Below, piece by piece: positions 41,985 to 49,890 of a stretch of 64,000 nt of DNA. The notes under the pieces were generated by a model that worked only from the letters and a program-made list of their open reading frames with translations, did not search any database and was not told the DNA's origin. Both the position numbers and the translations under genes were made by a program. Each line of letters opens with the position of its first letter. Position 1 is the stretch's first letter. The DNA lies in contig NZ_MSZZ01000022.1 of NCBI RefSeq assembly GCF_002093975.1, positions 144,478-208,477 of the forward strand, in the 5' to 3' direction. The DNA is from Thermoactinospora rubra. Its GTDB lineage: Bacteria > Actinomycetota > Actinomycetes > Streptosporangiales > Streptosporangiaceae.

Positions 41985-42677
41985 CTAGTCGACGTCGGGG
42001 ATGTCGGGGGCGTCGTACTCGATGTCTCCTTCTTCGGCCCTGCGCAGCTTGATGTCCTCGACCCAGGCGTAGGCGAACCGCCGGATCTCGTGGAGGCGTT
42101 CCTCGGTGATGCCGTAGATCAGGAAGGCGTCGTCATCAAGGAGATCCACGCCTTCCAGGCGCTGGAGGAGGTTGTCGAGGGACCATTCGTCGTCGTGGAG
42201 GCGGCCGAGCCGTTCGAGCTCGCGGAAGGCGTACAGGTCGGCCACGGCCGCGACGTCGATGAAGTCACGGGGCAGGCCGCGGGCCTGCAGGGCGCGGACC
42301 TTGAGCCCGACGGCGTCGTCCTGGCCGACCACCTGGCACAGGTCCAGGGTGAGCGGCTGGTCCAGCAGCGCCTCCCGCATCAGGTCGACCTCGCACTCCT
42401 GGCCGGACACCTCTTCGACCACGAGCATCCGTCCCCAGCGCGGCGAGAAGTCCATCGCCCTTACGGCGAAGCCCTGGCGGCGGAACTCGGCGGCCACCGC
42501 CTCCGCGACCTCGGGCAACGGCATGTCGACGGGAACCGCGAAGTCCAGGTCCTTGCTGGGCCGGTCGGTGAAGCCGTGCGCCCGCATGGAGTGGCCGCCG
42601 CACAGCATCAAGCCGTACCGCCCCGCGACGCCGCCGATGGCCTCCAGGATCCGCTGGTGGAAGGGAGCGAACCTCAC
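41985..42677 (-). CDS. Nucleotidyltransferase-fold protein (AbiEii/MNT-like)
   Basis: A 230-aa protein with a minimal nucleotidyltransferase motif: GGHSMRAHGFTDRPSKDLDF (about residues 21-40), then a further acidic residue in QECEVDL. This arrangement is seen in AbiEii-type toxins and other single-domain nucleotidyltransferases that modify tRNA or proteins. The C-terminal half is helical and acidic (EEGDIEYDAPDIPDVD). It starts at a GTG overlapping the stop of the 106-aa gene (GTGA), suggesting a two-protein module. Toxin activity is inference; a housekeeping role is possible. Confidence 0.75.
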   Translation of the reverse strand: MRFAPFHQRILEAIGGVAGRYGLMLCGGHSMRAHGFTDRPSKDLDFAVPVDMPLPEVAEAVAAEFRRQGFAVRAMDFSPRWGRMLVVEEVSGQECEVDLMREALLDQPLTLDLCQVVGQDDAVGLKVRALQARGLPRDFIDVAAVADLYAFRELERLGRLHDDEWSLDNLLQRLEGVDLLDDDAFLIYGITEERLHEIRRFAYAWVEDIKLRRAEEGDIEYDAPDIPDVD

Positions 42678-42994
42678 GACTGGACCAGGGTGGGGAAGCG
42701 TTCCTCCCAGATCCGGCACAGGGGGCGCGGAATGAGCCTGCGCAGGAGCGGCCAGTCGTTCCGGACGTGCTCGGCGCAGAGGAAGCGCTCGACGTCCACG
42801 CGCCGCCCCACGGCGATGACCAGGTGATACATCGACAGCCGCAGCCGCGGGTCCGACACGTCGAACGACGTCAGCCCCGACCACGCCACCTCTATCGGCA
42901 GGTCGACCACGCCCTCCGCCGGTCCGTGGAGGTCGTCCAGCGACTCGGGGACTCGCTTCTCGGCGCCTTCCCACCACGACGGCAGCGCACTCAT
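42674..42994 (-). CDS. Small partner protein of the nucleotidyltransferase
   Basis: A 106-aa protein, no family I can name. After an acidic N-terminus it has LRLSMYHLVIAVGRRVDVERFLCAEHVRNDWPLLRRLIPRPLCRIWEERFPTL, a helical part with conserved-looking aromatic and Arg residues. It is coupled by GTGA to the nucleotidyltransferase and starts three bases after the membrane protein stop. Antitoxin-like pairing is possible. Unlike AbiEi it shows no winged helix. Confidence 0.7.
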   Translation of the reverse strand: MSALPSWWEGAEKRVPESLDDLHGPAEGVVDLPIEVAWSGLTSFDVSDPRLRLSMYHLVIAVGRRVDVERFLCAEHVRNDWPLLRRLIPRPLCRIWEERFPTLVQS

Positions 42995-42997
42995 GCC

Positions 42998-43753
42998 TCA
43001 AGTATGCCCGCGGCGCTTACGCGACGAAGGTAGATCGTGACGCCCCGAGACGAACTCCTGGACCGCGATCTTCGCCCGGATCACCGGTCTGCGCCAGCGT
43101 TCCTCCCGATGGATGGCCTTGGCCAGCTTGCGGGGGTTGCGCCCCGCGAAGAACCAGTGCGCCCACGGCGACCCCGGGCGCGCCAGCCGTACGGCGCCGA
43201 CGAGCAGCAGGACCGGCACGAACAGCCCGACCAGGCCGGTCCAGATCTTGCCCTTGAGCAGGGTGACGATGGCCAGCGCCAGGTTCGCCACCATGATCAC
43301 GGTCGGGTTGATCAGCCCGCCGATGTCCACCACGAGCGGGCGCAGGCCGATCAGCAGCAGCCCGGTGACCGCGATGGCCACGAACACGGCGTCGACCGAG
43401 GTGCGGCCCTCCTCCTCCCAGTAGACGTCGTGCAGGTGGAGGATCAGCGCGAACTCGTCCAGCACCAGCGCCGAGCCGATGCCGAAGACGAAGGCCGCGA
43501 CCGCGAACCAGAACTGCGACAGGCTCGAGACGACCAGCCCGGTCACCCCGCCGACCAGCATCAGCACGACGCCGAAGACCACGTGGTGGATGTGCATGTC
43601 GCCGACGTTGACGTTGCGGAACCAGCCGACCTTCGCCCGGATCAGCCGCACGTTCACCCGCGTGAACAGGAAGGCGCCGATGAGCGCGACGAAGAAGCAG
43701 AACAGCGGCAGCCGTCCTGTCCCCACGATGCTGTTGCGAAACCAGTCCCCCAT
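42998..43753 (-). CDS. Integral membrane protein of unknown function
   Basis: A 251-aa protein with about six hydrophobic helices, a HIHH motif after the first helices (NVGDMHIHHVVFGVVLM) and a HLHDVYWEEEGR loop after the third; these His/Asp/Glu clusters could bind metal at the membrane face. The C-terminal tail is basic and cytoplasmic (RKLAKAIHREERWRRPVIRAK). Found widely in actinomycetes without assigned function. First gene of a three-gene leftward operon. Confidence 0.85.
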   Translation of the reverse strand: MGDWFRNSIVGTGRLPLFCFFVALIGAFLFTRVNVRLIRAKVGWFRNVNVGDMHIHHVVFGVVLMLVGGVTGLVVSSLSQFWFAVAAFVFGIGSALVLDEFALILHLHDVYWEEEGRTSVDAVFVAIAVTGLLLIGLRPLVVDIGGLINPTVIMVANLALAIVTLLKGKIWTGLVGLFVPVLLLVGAVRLARPGSPWAHWFFAGRNPRKLAKAIHREERWRRPVIRAKIAVQEFVSGRHDLPSSRKRRGHT

Positions 43754-43827
43754 TGACTCATCTCGATGGTACGGGGACCAGGGTTAGATTGGTCGTGACC
43801 TTTCCCGCCGGAGGCCTGGGGCGTGTC

Positions 43828-43987
43828 ATGGCTGGTTTCGTCGCCCGGAGCGGGCAGCTCGCCCTCTTCCGCGACAATCTCCGGCTGGGGCCGGACGACG
43901 AGCGGCGCACGTCGGGTCTACGACGGCTATGAGCGGACCGGCCTGTTCCTCGACCCCGACCTGATGGTCACCTCCGGCCGCGTCTAG
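43828..43987 (+). pseudogene. Short frameshifted remnant
   Basis: An ATG after GGAGG opens a 34-codon frame (MAGFVARSGQLALFRDNLRL) that stops at 43930. A second frame overlapping it continues with VYDGYERTGLFLDPDLMVTS to a TAG at 43987. The two join into a plausible peptide by one frameshift. Family not recognised. This is all I find in the 240 bases between the membrane protein and the dehydrogenase. Confidence 0.25.
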
Positions 43988-43994
43988 CCGTACG

Positions 43995-44978
43995 TCAGGC
44001 GCTCCTGGAGAGGGCGTCGGCCTGCACTCCGTGCTCGAACGGCAGGCCGCGGGCGTAGCGGGCCAGCTCGCCGAGGGAGAGGTCCGCCATGCGGGCCAGT
44101 TCTCCGCCGAGCGACCCGGCGATGTGGGGGGTGAGCAGGACGTTGGGCAGGCGGTACAACGGCGAGCCGGGCGGCGGCACCTCCGGCTCGGTGACGTCGA
44201 TGACCGCGTGGATGCGGCCGGTGGACAGCTCGGCGACGAGGGCGTCCTGGTCGACCAGGGCGCCGCGGGCGGTGTTGATGAGCGTGGCGCCGTCGCGCAT
44301 GGCGGCCAGGCGGGCGGCGTTCATCAGGTGGCGGGTCTCCGGCAGCGAGGGGGCGTGCAGGCTGACGACGTCGGAGCGCGCGACGAGCTCGTCCAGCGGC
44401 ACGTGGGCCACGCCCAGGTCCTCGGTGAGGTAGGGGTCGGCGACCAGCACCTCCAACTCGAACGGGCGCAGCAGCTCGATGACCCGGCGGCCGATCCGGG
44501 AGGCCCCGACGACGCCGACCGTGCGGCGGTAGTTGCCGAAGCCGGGGTAGAGCGCGTCCCAGTCGTGCCCGCGCATGGTCGTGCGGTAGATGTGAGCGAT
44601 GTCGAGCACCCGCTTGTTGGCGAAGAGGATCGCCGCGAGCGTGTATTCGGCGACCGGCTCGGCGTTGGCCGCGGCGGCGGAGGACACCTTGATGCCGCGC
44701 TGCCAGCAGGCGTCGGTCACGTGGTGCTTGACCGACCCGGCGGCGTGCACGATGGCGCTCAGCCGGGGCGCCCCGGCCAGCACCTCGGCGGTCACCGGCG
44801 GGCAGCCCCACGAGGTGTACAGGACCTCCGTCTCGGCCAGGTCGGCGCCGGCGAAGTCGCAGACCACGAGGTCGGGGTCCACGTCGGTGATGGCCGTCAG
44901 CCGCTCCCGCACGGGCGGCGTGATCAGGCGGCGCGCCACGTCGGCGCTCATGGCGATCAGCGTCTTGGGCCGTCTCAT
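43995..44978 (-). CDS. D-isomer-specific 2-hydroxyacid dehydrogenase
   Basis: A 327-aa NAD(P)-dependent enzyme. The nucleotide-binding turn GVVGASRIGRRVIEL (about residue 155) has Ala-Ser in place of the usual second and third glycines. Catalytic residues lie in NTARGALVD (Arg), DVTEPE (Glu) and TPHIAGS (His). The ATG at 44978 gives the conserved N-terminus; earlier in-frame codons belong to a permease remnant. It probably acts on a sugar acid, given the DeoR-LacI regulator and DUF2264 protein next door. Confidence 0.9.
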   Translation of the reverse strand: MRRPKTLIAMSADVARRLITPPVRERLTAITDVDPDLVVCDFAGADLAETEVLYTSWGCPPVTAEVLAGAPRLSAIVHAAGSVKHHVTDACWQRGIKVSSAAAANAEPVAEYTLAAILFANKRVLDIAHIYRTTMRGHDWDALYPGFGNYRRTVGVVGASRIGRRVIELLRPFELEVLVADPYLTEDLGVAHVPLDELVARSDVVSLHAPSLPETRHLMNAARLAAMRDGATLINTARGALVDQDALVAELSTGRIHAVIDVTEPEVPPPGSPLYRLPNVLLTPHIAGSLGGELARMADLSLGELARYARGLPFEHGVQADALSRSA

Positions 44979-45007
44979 AATGGTGATCTCCCCCGGGAAC
45001 GAGGTCA

Positions 45008-45102
45008 CTTGACGCTGCCCGCCGTCATGCCGGCCTTCCAGAACCGCTGCGGGGACAGGAACACCCGGCAGCAGCGGCACCACCGCGAGCGATGGAAACA
45101 TC
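45008..45102 (-). pseudogene. 3' remnant of a MalG-type sugar ABC permease
   Basis: Leftward frames read MFPSLAVVPLLP and, one base shifted, VFLSPQRFWKAGMTAGSVK followed by TGA. The second piece is the characteristic C-terminal end of MalG-family permeases (family pattern QRxFVxGLTAGAVK). Only this tail survives between the regulator and the dehydrogenase; the rest of the transporter is absent from the window. Confidence 0.5.
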
Positions 45103-45150
45103 TTTCGCTCATTTTAGATCGTTTGCCTGTGTTCGATCAGTAGCGAAAGA
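45101..45150. promoter_or_regulatory. Nested inverted repeat at the end of the regulator gene
   Basis: TCTTTCGCT (45101-45109) pairs with AGCGAAAGA (45142-45150), and inside them GATCG (45117-45121) with CGATC (45134-45138). It covers the last codons of the regulator. It shares TCTTTCGyTC and TTCGATCAG with the sequence before the regulator's own start (46243-46264), so it is more likely an operator for the dehydrogenase direction than a simple terminator. Confidence 0.45.
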
Positions 45151-46188
45151 ATCTCGCCGTGGAGCGATCGTGGAGTCGCGCACGCGGAGCTCGGGCAGGA
45201 GGGCCAGGTGCTGCCTGGGCAGGCCCGGACCCTCGTCGATCCTGCGCAGGAGCAGGTCGACGGCGTGCCGGCCGACCGCGACCTTGGGCGGCGCCACGGC
45301 GGTGAGCGGCGGATCGCACAGCACGGCGACCTCGTCGTCGTAGGCGACGATCGACACCTCGCCCGGCACGCCCACCCCGGCGACGCGCAGGTGCTGGACC
45401 AGCAGGAGCGCGTCCTCGTCGTTGTGCACCAGCAGCCCTGTGACGCCGTCCCGCCTGATCGCCGAGACCACCTCGGCCACCTGCCGCTCGGACGGCCCCT
45501 CCTGGTCGATGCCCAGCTCGCCGGGGGCGTGCAGGTCCAGGGCCCGGACCGCGGCGAGGAAGCCCTGCCGTACCCGGGGAGCGGTCGGGCTGGCGCGCGA
45601 GACCATGGCCACCCGGCGGTGCCCCAGCTCGGCCAGGTGCCTGACCCCGAGGAAGGCGCCGTGGGCGTGGTGGGAGGCCACGGCGTCCAGCAGCGAGGCC
45701 GGGCCGCCGAGCTTCGCCAGGCGCTCCACCAGCACGGCGGGCACGCCGAGCTCGGCCAGCCACTCCCCGTGGCTCTCGTCCGGCTGCCGGGTGAGCGTGA
45801 GCAGCAGGCCCTCGACCCCGCCGCCGGCGAGCCGCTTGACCTGCGTGCGCTCCTCGGCCTCCTCGTAGCGGGAGACGCCGAGGACCAGGCGGGCGCCCAG
45901 CTCGGCGGTGCGCTCGCGGGCGCCCCTGATCACGCTCGGGAAGTAGTAGGTGGCCGAGGGCACGAGCATGCCGATGACCGCCCCGCTCGCGGCGGCGCGG
46001 TGCCCGGGCTCGGGCAGCGTGATACCGCCGTGCACCCGGTTGACCAGGCCCCTGGCGGCCAGCTGCTCCACGTCCCTGCGCAGGGTCACCATCGACACGC
46101 CCAGGCGCTCGGCCAGCTCGGCCAGGCGCAGCGAGCCGCGTTCGCGGACCTCGCGGAGGATCAGTTCATGGCGTTGCTCGACGAACAC
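45109..46188 (-). CDS. Hybrid regulator: DeoR-type HTH with LacI-type ligand domain
   Basis: A 359-aa regulator. The N-terminus is a DeoR-family winged helix (QRHELILREVRERGSLRLAELAERLGVSMVTLRRDVEQLAARGLVNRVHGG, about residues 5-55). From about 70 it is a periplasmic-binding-fold sugar sensor as in LacI/GalR (VIGMLVPSATYYFPSVIRGARE; GVEGLLLTL; RRVAMVSR; VHNDEDALLLVQHLRVAGV; VSIVAYDDE). Divergent from the DUF2264 gene; likely responds to a sugar or uronide and controls both sides. Confidence 0.9.
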   Translation of the reverse strand: MFVEQRHELILREVRERGSLRLAELAERLGVSMVTLRRDVEQLAARGLVNRVHGGITLPEPGHRAAASGAVIGMLVPSATYYFPSVIRGARERTAELGARLVLGVSRYEEAEERTQVKRLAGGGVEGLLLTLTRQPDESHGEWLAELGVPAVLVERLAKLGGPASLLDAVASHHAHGAFLGVRHLAELGHRRVAMVSRASPTAPRVRQGFLAAVRALDLHAPGELGIDQEGPSERQVAEVVSAIRRDGVTGLLVHNDEDALLLVQHLRVAGVGVPGEVSIVAYDDEVAVLCDPPLTAVAPPKVAVGRHAVDLLLRRIDEGPGLPRQHLALLPELRVRDSTIAPRRDSFATDRTQANDLK

Positions 46189-46242
46189 GCAAGGCTCCTT
46201 CTGGGTCGACGCCGCGATCCTATCGCCTCAACTTTCGGATCT

Positions 46243-46259
46243 GAACGTTTCTTTCGTTC
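46243..46259. promoter_or_regulatory. Operator between the hybrid regulator and the DUF2264 gene
   Basis: GAACG-TTTCTTT-CGTTC inverted repeat in the 94-base divergent region, followed by GATCAGAG. Related to the repeat at 45101-45150. Confidence 0.45.
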
Positions 46260-46282
46260 GATCAGAGTGGTACGGTCCTGCC

Positions 46283-48013
46283 ATGCTCGCCCTTCCCCCC
46301 GAGGATCGTTCGCTCAGCCCGCACACCGGCTGGACCCGCGCCCACTGGGAGGCCGTGGCCGACCAGTTGCTGGCCGCCGTCGACCCGTACCGCACGCCGG
46401 ACGGCGCGCAGGTGATCCTGCCCGGCCGGGAGAGCTGGTCGCACTGCGACGGGCTGGAGGGGTTCGCGCGCACGTTCCTGCTGGCCGCCTTCCGCGTGGC
46501 CGGGGGCGGGCCGGTGGAGCTGCTGGAGCCGTACCGCAGGGGCCTGGCCGCCGGGCCGCGCGTGTGGCAGCCGGTCACCGACCGTAGCCAGCCCATGGTC
46601 GAGGCCGCCTCCATCGCCGTCGGCCTGTGGCTGACCAGGGAGCATCTGTGGGACACGCTCGACGCGCCGGTGCGAGCGCAAGCCGAGGAGTGGCTGTCGG
46701 GGGCCGTGCGGCACGAGCCGGTGGACAACAACTGGTGGCTGTTCACGGTCATGGTCGGCGCCTTCCTCGGCGACCGCGAAGCCGTCGAGCGCGGCCTGGC
46801 GCGGATCGAGCCGTGGTACGTCGGCGACGGCTGGTACTCCGACGGGCCGGGCCGCCGCTTCGACCACTACAACGGCTGGGCCATGCACCTGTACCCGGCG
46901 CTGCTGTCGCTGCTGGCCAAGCGGGATCCCGGCGCGTACGGCCCCCGCCTGCGCGAGTTCCTCCGCTCCTACGCGCTCACCTTCGACCGCCGCGGCGGGA
47001 TGCTCTACCACGGGCGCTCGGTCACCTACCGCTTCGCCTCCGTCTCGCCGCTCTTCGCCGGGGCGCTGCTCGGCGCGACGCCGCTGTCGCCCGGCCAGAC
47101 CCGGTGCGTCGCGTCCGGCGTGCTGCGGCACTTCCTGGAGCGTGACGCTCTGTCGCCCGAGGGCCTGCTGACCCTGGGCTGGTACGGCCCGCACGAGCCC
47201 TCCCTGCAGGACTACTCGGGCTGGGCTTCGCCGTACTGGGCGTCGAAGGCGTTCCTGGGGCTGCTGCTGCCGCCGGACCATCCGGTGTGGACGGCGGTGG
47301 AGGAACCCGGGCCGGCCGGCGTGCTGGCGGTGCCGTCGACGGGGCTGGTGGTGCACAACACCGGCGACGTGGCGCGGCTGGTCAACCACGGCAGCCAGTA
47401 CCAGGTCGGCGATCCGCTGTATGACCGGTATGCGTACTCCACGGCCACCGGGCCGACCGTGGCCGGCGAGGCGGCCGACAACCACGTGGGGATCGTCGCG
47501 GCCGACGGGTCGGTGTCACCGCGCGGGCCCCTGACGGCGCGGGGCGCGGGCATGCTGGGCGAGGTGGCGTGGGCGGCGTCGGCCGCGGGCCGGGTGGAGA
47601 GCCTGAGCGTGGTGCGCGGCGCGGTGGAGCTGCGGATCCACCGGGTCGCGCCGGGGACCCGGCTGCGGCAGACCGGCTGGGCCGTGACCGGGCCGTGCCG
47701 GATCGACGCCGCGCCGCCCGGCCTCGTGCTCCGCCCGGCGGACGGCGGCCCGGTGTCGTGGCTGGCGGGCCTGCACGGGTTCGCGGAGGCCGCGGCCCTG
47801 GAGGCGCCCTCGGGGACGGCTTTCGGCACCCCCGCCGTGGTGCCCGCGCTGACGGGGGTCACCGAGACGGGATGGGCGGTCTCGGCCGCCGTCCTGGGCT
47901 GGGAGGAGGAGGTGGCGTTGCCGGCCGTGGAGGTGTCCGGCCACGTGACCGTCGTCTGGCCGGACGGGCTCCGCCAGGCCTTCACCGTCACCGGACCGCT
48001 CCCGGAGGACTGA
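46283..48013 (+). CDS. DUF2264 domain protein (glycan-related alpha/alpha barrel)
   Basis: A 576-aa protein of the DUF2264 family. The N-terminal two thirds form a helical repeat domain with aromatic, acidic clusters expected in an alpha/alpha-toroid carbohydrate-binding site (DNNWWLF, YVGDGWYSDGPGRRFDHYNGWAMH, YHGRSVTYRFASVSPLF, DYSGWASPYWASKAF). The C-terminal third is beta-rich. No signal peptide is visible. Relatives occur in polysaccharide and uronide utilisation loci, and some are proposed lyases or hydrolases. It is regulated with the divergent hybrid regulator. Confidence 0.85.
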   Translation: MLALPPEDRSLSPHTGWTRAHWEAVADQLLAAVDPYRTPDGAQVILPGRESWSHCDGLEGFARTFLLAAFRVAGGGPVELLEPYRRGLAAGPRVWQPVTDRSQPMVEAASIAVGLWLTREHLWDTLDAPVRAQAEEWLSGAVRHEPVDNNWWLFTVMVGAFLGDREAVERGLARIEPWYVGDGWYSDGPGRRFDHYNGWAMHLYPALLSLLAKRDPGAYGPRLREFLRSYALTFDRRGGMLYHGRSVTYRFASVSPLFAGALLGATPLSPGQTRCVASGVLRHFLERDALSPEGLLTLGWYGPHEPSLQDYSGWASPYWASKAFLGLLLPPDHPVWTAVEEPGPAGVLAVPSTGLVVHNTGDVARLVNHGSQYQVGDPLYDRYAYSTATGPTVAGEAADNHVGIVAADGSVSPRGPLTARGAGMLGEVAWAASAAGRVESLSVVRGAVELRIHRVAPGTRLRQTGWAVTGPCRIDAAPPGLVLRPADGGPVSWLAGLHGFAEAAALEAPSGTAFGTPAVVPALTGVTETGWAVSAAVLGWEEEVALPAVEVSGHVTVVWPDGLRQAFTVTGPLPED

Positions 48014-48049
48014 CCCCGCCGGCCTCCAGTACGGCGCCCGCCGGGCGGG

Positions 48050-48922
48050 TCAGGCGCGCTGGGCGGCGGTGGCGCGCTCGGCGGCCGTGATCGCGTTGCG
48101 GAACAGCATCGCCACGGTCGTCGGCCCGACGCCGCCCACCCGGGGCGTGATCGCCCCGGCCACCTTCTCCACCGACTCGTCCACGTCGGGCAGCAGCCGC
48201 CGTCCCTCATAGCGCACGCCGCCGCCGATGACGACCGCCCCCGGCTTGACGTGGTCGGGCTGGATGATGCCCGGCACGCCCGCCGCCGCGACCAGGATGT
48301 CGGCGCGGCGCGTGTAGCGGTCCCAGTCGGGCACGCCGGTGTGGACCACGGTGACCGCCGCGTTGGCGGTGGGCCGCTTCTGGCTCAGCAGCAGCGACAG
48401 CGGACGCCCCAGGGTCGCGCCGCGGCCGAGGATGACCACCTCGCGGCCGGAGACGGGGATCTCGTAGTAGGCCAGCAACGCCTCGATGCCCGCGGGCGTG
48501 CAGGGCAGCGGCCCCGGCATGCCCAGCGCCAGCCGTCCCATGTTGAGCGGGTGCATGCCGTCGACGTCCTTGTCGGGGTGCATGAACGCCAGCGCGGCCT
48601 CGTAGTCGAGGTGGCGCGGCACGGGGTACTGGATCAGCAGCCCGTGCACCGCCGGGTCGTCGTTGTAGGCGGCGATGGCGGCGTGCAGGTCCTCCTGCGT
48701 CGCGTCGCCGGGCAGGTGCGTGTGCGGCGACTCGAAGCCCAGCTCGGCGGCCTTGCGCTGCTTGATGCGGATGTAGCCGGCGCTGGCGTCGTCGTCGCCG
48801 ACGAGGATGGTGGCCAGCGACGGCACGACCCCGGCGGCGCGGAGGGCGGCCACGCGGTCGGCGACGTCGGACAGGACCTGCTCGGCGACGGGTCCGCCGG
48901 GAAGCATGCGGGCGTCGGGCAT
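48050..48922 (-). CDS. folD: Methylenetetrahydrofolate dehydrogenase/cyclohydrolase
   Basis: A 290-aa bifunctional enzyme that interconverts methylene-, methenyl- and formyl-tetrahydrofolate. Conserved segments: SAGYIRIKQRKAAELGF (Tyr and Lys of the active site), GLLIQYPVPRH, DKDVDGMHPLNMGRL, CTPAGIEALL, the NADP loop VILGRGATLGRPLSLLL, and GGVGPTTVAMLF. ATG at 48922 gives the usual short N-terminus. Confidence 0.95.
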   Translation of the reverse strand: MPDARMLPGGPVAEQVLSDVADRVAALRAAGVVPSLATILVGDDDASAGYIRIKQRKAAELGFESPHTHLPGDATQEDLHAAIAAYNDDPAVHGLLIQYPVPRHLDYEAALAFMHPDKDVDGMHPLNMGRLALGMPGPLPCTPAGIEALLAYYEIPVSGREVVILGRGATLGRPLSLLLSQKRPTANAAVTVVHTGVPDWDRYTRRADILVAAAGVPGIIQPDHVKPGAVVIGGGVRYEGRRLLPDVDESVEKVAGAITPRVGGVGPTTVAMLFRNAITAAERATAAQRA

Positions 48923-49054
48923 GCGTCTCCTCCAGACCGTGGGGCCCAGGCGGTCGGCGCCCACGAGGTGCTCCCTGATGGTCGATTCCATCCTCTTGCC
49001 GCCAGTCGCGCTGGTCCTAGCATGCCCGATCGGCCGGACGCGGCGGAAATCGCC

Positions 49055-49780
49055 TCAGGACAGGAAGCCGCGCAGCAGCGCCGCCGTACCGTCGAGGTGC
49101 TCGGCGACCGCCCGGCGCGCCGCCTCCGGGTCGCCGGCCAGGATCGCCGCGACGATGGCCCGGTGCTGCGCCGCCGCGTGCTCGATGTTGACCTGCAGCA
49201 TCGGGATCGCGTTGAGCAGGTCGCTCACGCGCAGCCGGGCATCGGCGCAGGCGGCGGCCAGCAGCGGCGAGCCGGTCAGCTCGGCGATGGACAGGTGGAA
49301 GGCGGTGTCGAGGCGGCGGTAGTCCTGGAGCGCCGCGCCGTTCAGCTCCTCCAGCCGGCCGCACAGGATCTCCCGCTGCTCCCGCGTCAGCTTCCTCGTG
49401 GCCAGCACCTGCGCCGCCCCGCACTCGACGGCCATGCGGAAGGTGAGCGCGTCCTCCAGGTCCTCCAGACCCATGTCCGCCACCACCCGCCGCAGGTCGC
49501 CGGCGCCCGGGGCGGGCGGGCGGTAGGTGACGAACGCCCCGCCGTAGCGGCCCCGCCGTACGTCGAGATAACCCGCGTCCTGCAGCGCCCGGATGGCCTC
49601 GCGGAGCGTCACGCGGCTGATGCCCAGCTGGACGGCCAGCTCGCGTTCGGGAGGCAGCCTCTCGCCCGGCGGGACCACGCCAAGCTTGATCGCCTGCAGG
49701 AGCCGTTCGACGGTCTCCTCGAAGGCGTTGCCGGCTCGCACCGGTCGCAGCACTGACATCAGACGGGCTGGGCGGTCCAC
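49055..49780 (-). CDS. GntR/FadR-type transcriptional regulator
   Basis: A 241-aa regulator: GntR winged helix (about residues 15-80; PPERELAVQLGISRVTLREAIRALQDAGYLDVRRGRYGGAFV) and a C-terminal all-helical FCD domain (about 100-230) with metal/ligand residues in LDTAFHLSIAELTG and AQHRAIVAAILAGDPEAARRAVAEHL. I use GTG at 49780, which follows GAGGA; ATG at 49759 is also possible. Divergent from the glutamine synthetase-like gene, which it probably controls. FadR-type regulators occupy this position beside glnA-like amine catabolism genes in streptomycetes. Confidence 0.88.
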   Translation of the reverse strand: MDRPARLMSVLRPVRAGNAFEETVERLLQAIKLGVVPPGERLPPERELAVQLGISRVTLREAIRALQDAGYLDVRRGRYGGAFVTYRPPAPGAGDLRRVVADMGLEDLEDALTFRMAVECGAAQVLATRKLTREQREILCGRLEELNGAALQDYRRLDTAFHLSIAELTGSPLLAAACADARLRVSDLLNAIPMLQVNIEHAAAQHRAIVAAILAGDPEAARRAVAEHLDGTAALLRGFLS

Positions 49781-49817
49781 CGTGTCCTCGGGCGTCCTCG
49801 GTCGTCGTGACTGGGTC

Positions 49818-49846
49818 TTGACAAGAGTACGGCGATGCACATCAAT
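49818..49846 (+). promoter_or_regulatory. Candidate promoter for the gamma-glutamylation operon
   Basis: TTGACA (49818-49823), 17 bases, then ATCAAT (49841-49846), a weak -10, with TGGTCTGACACTA following. The ligase GTG is 44 bases further on after GGGGG. Confidence 0.3.
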
Positions 49847-49890
49847 GGTCTGACACTAGCCCAATAAACGACATCTGGGGGCTGCGCGCC

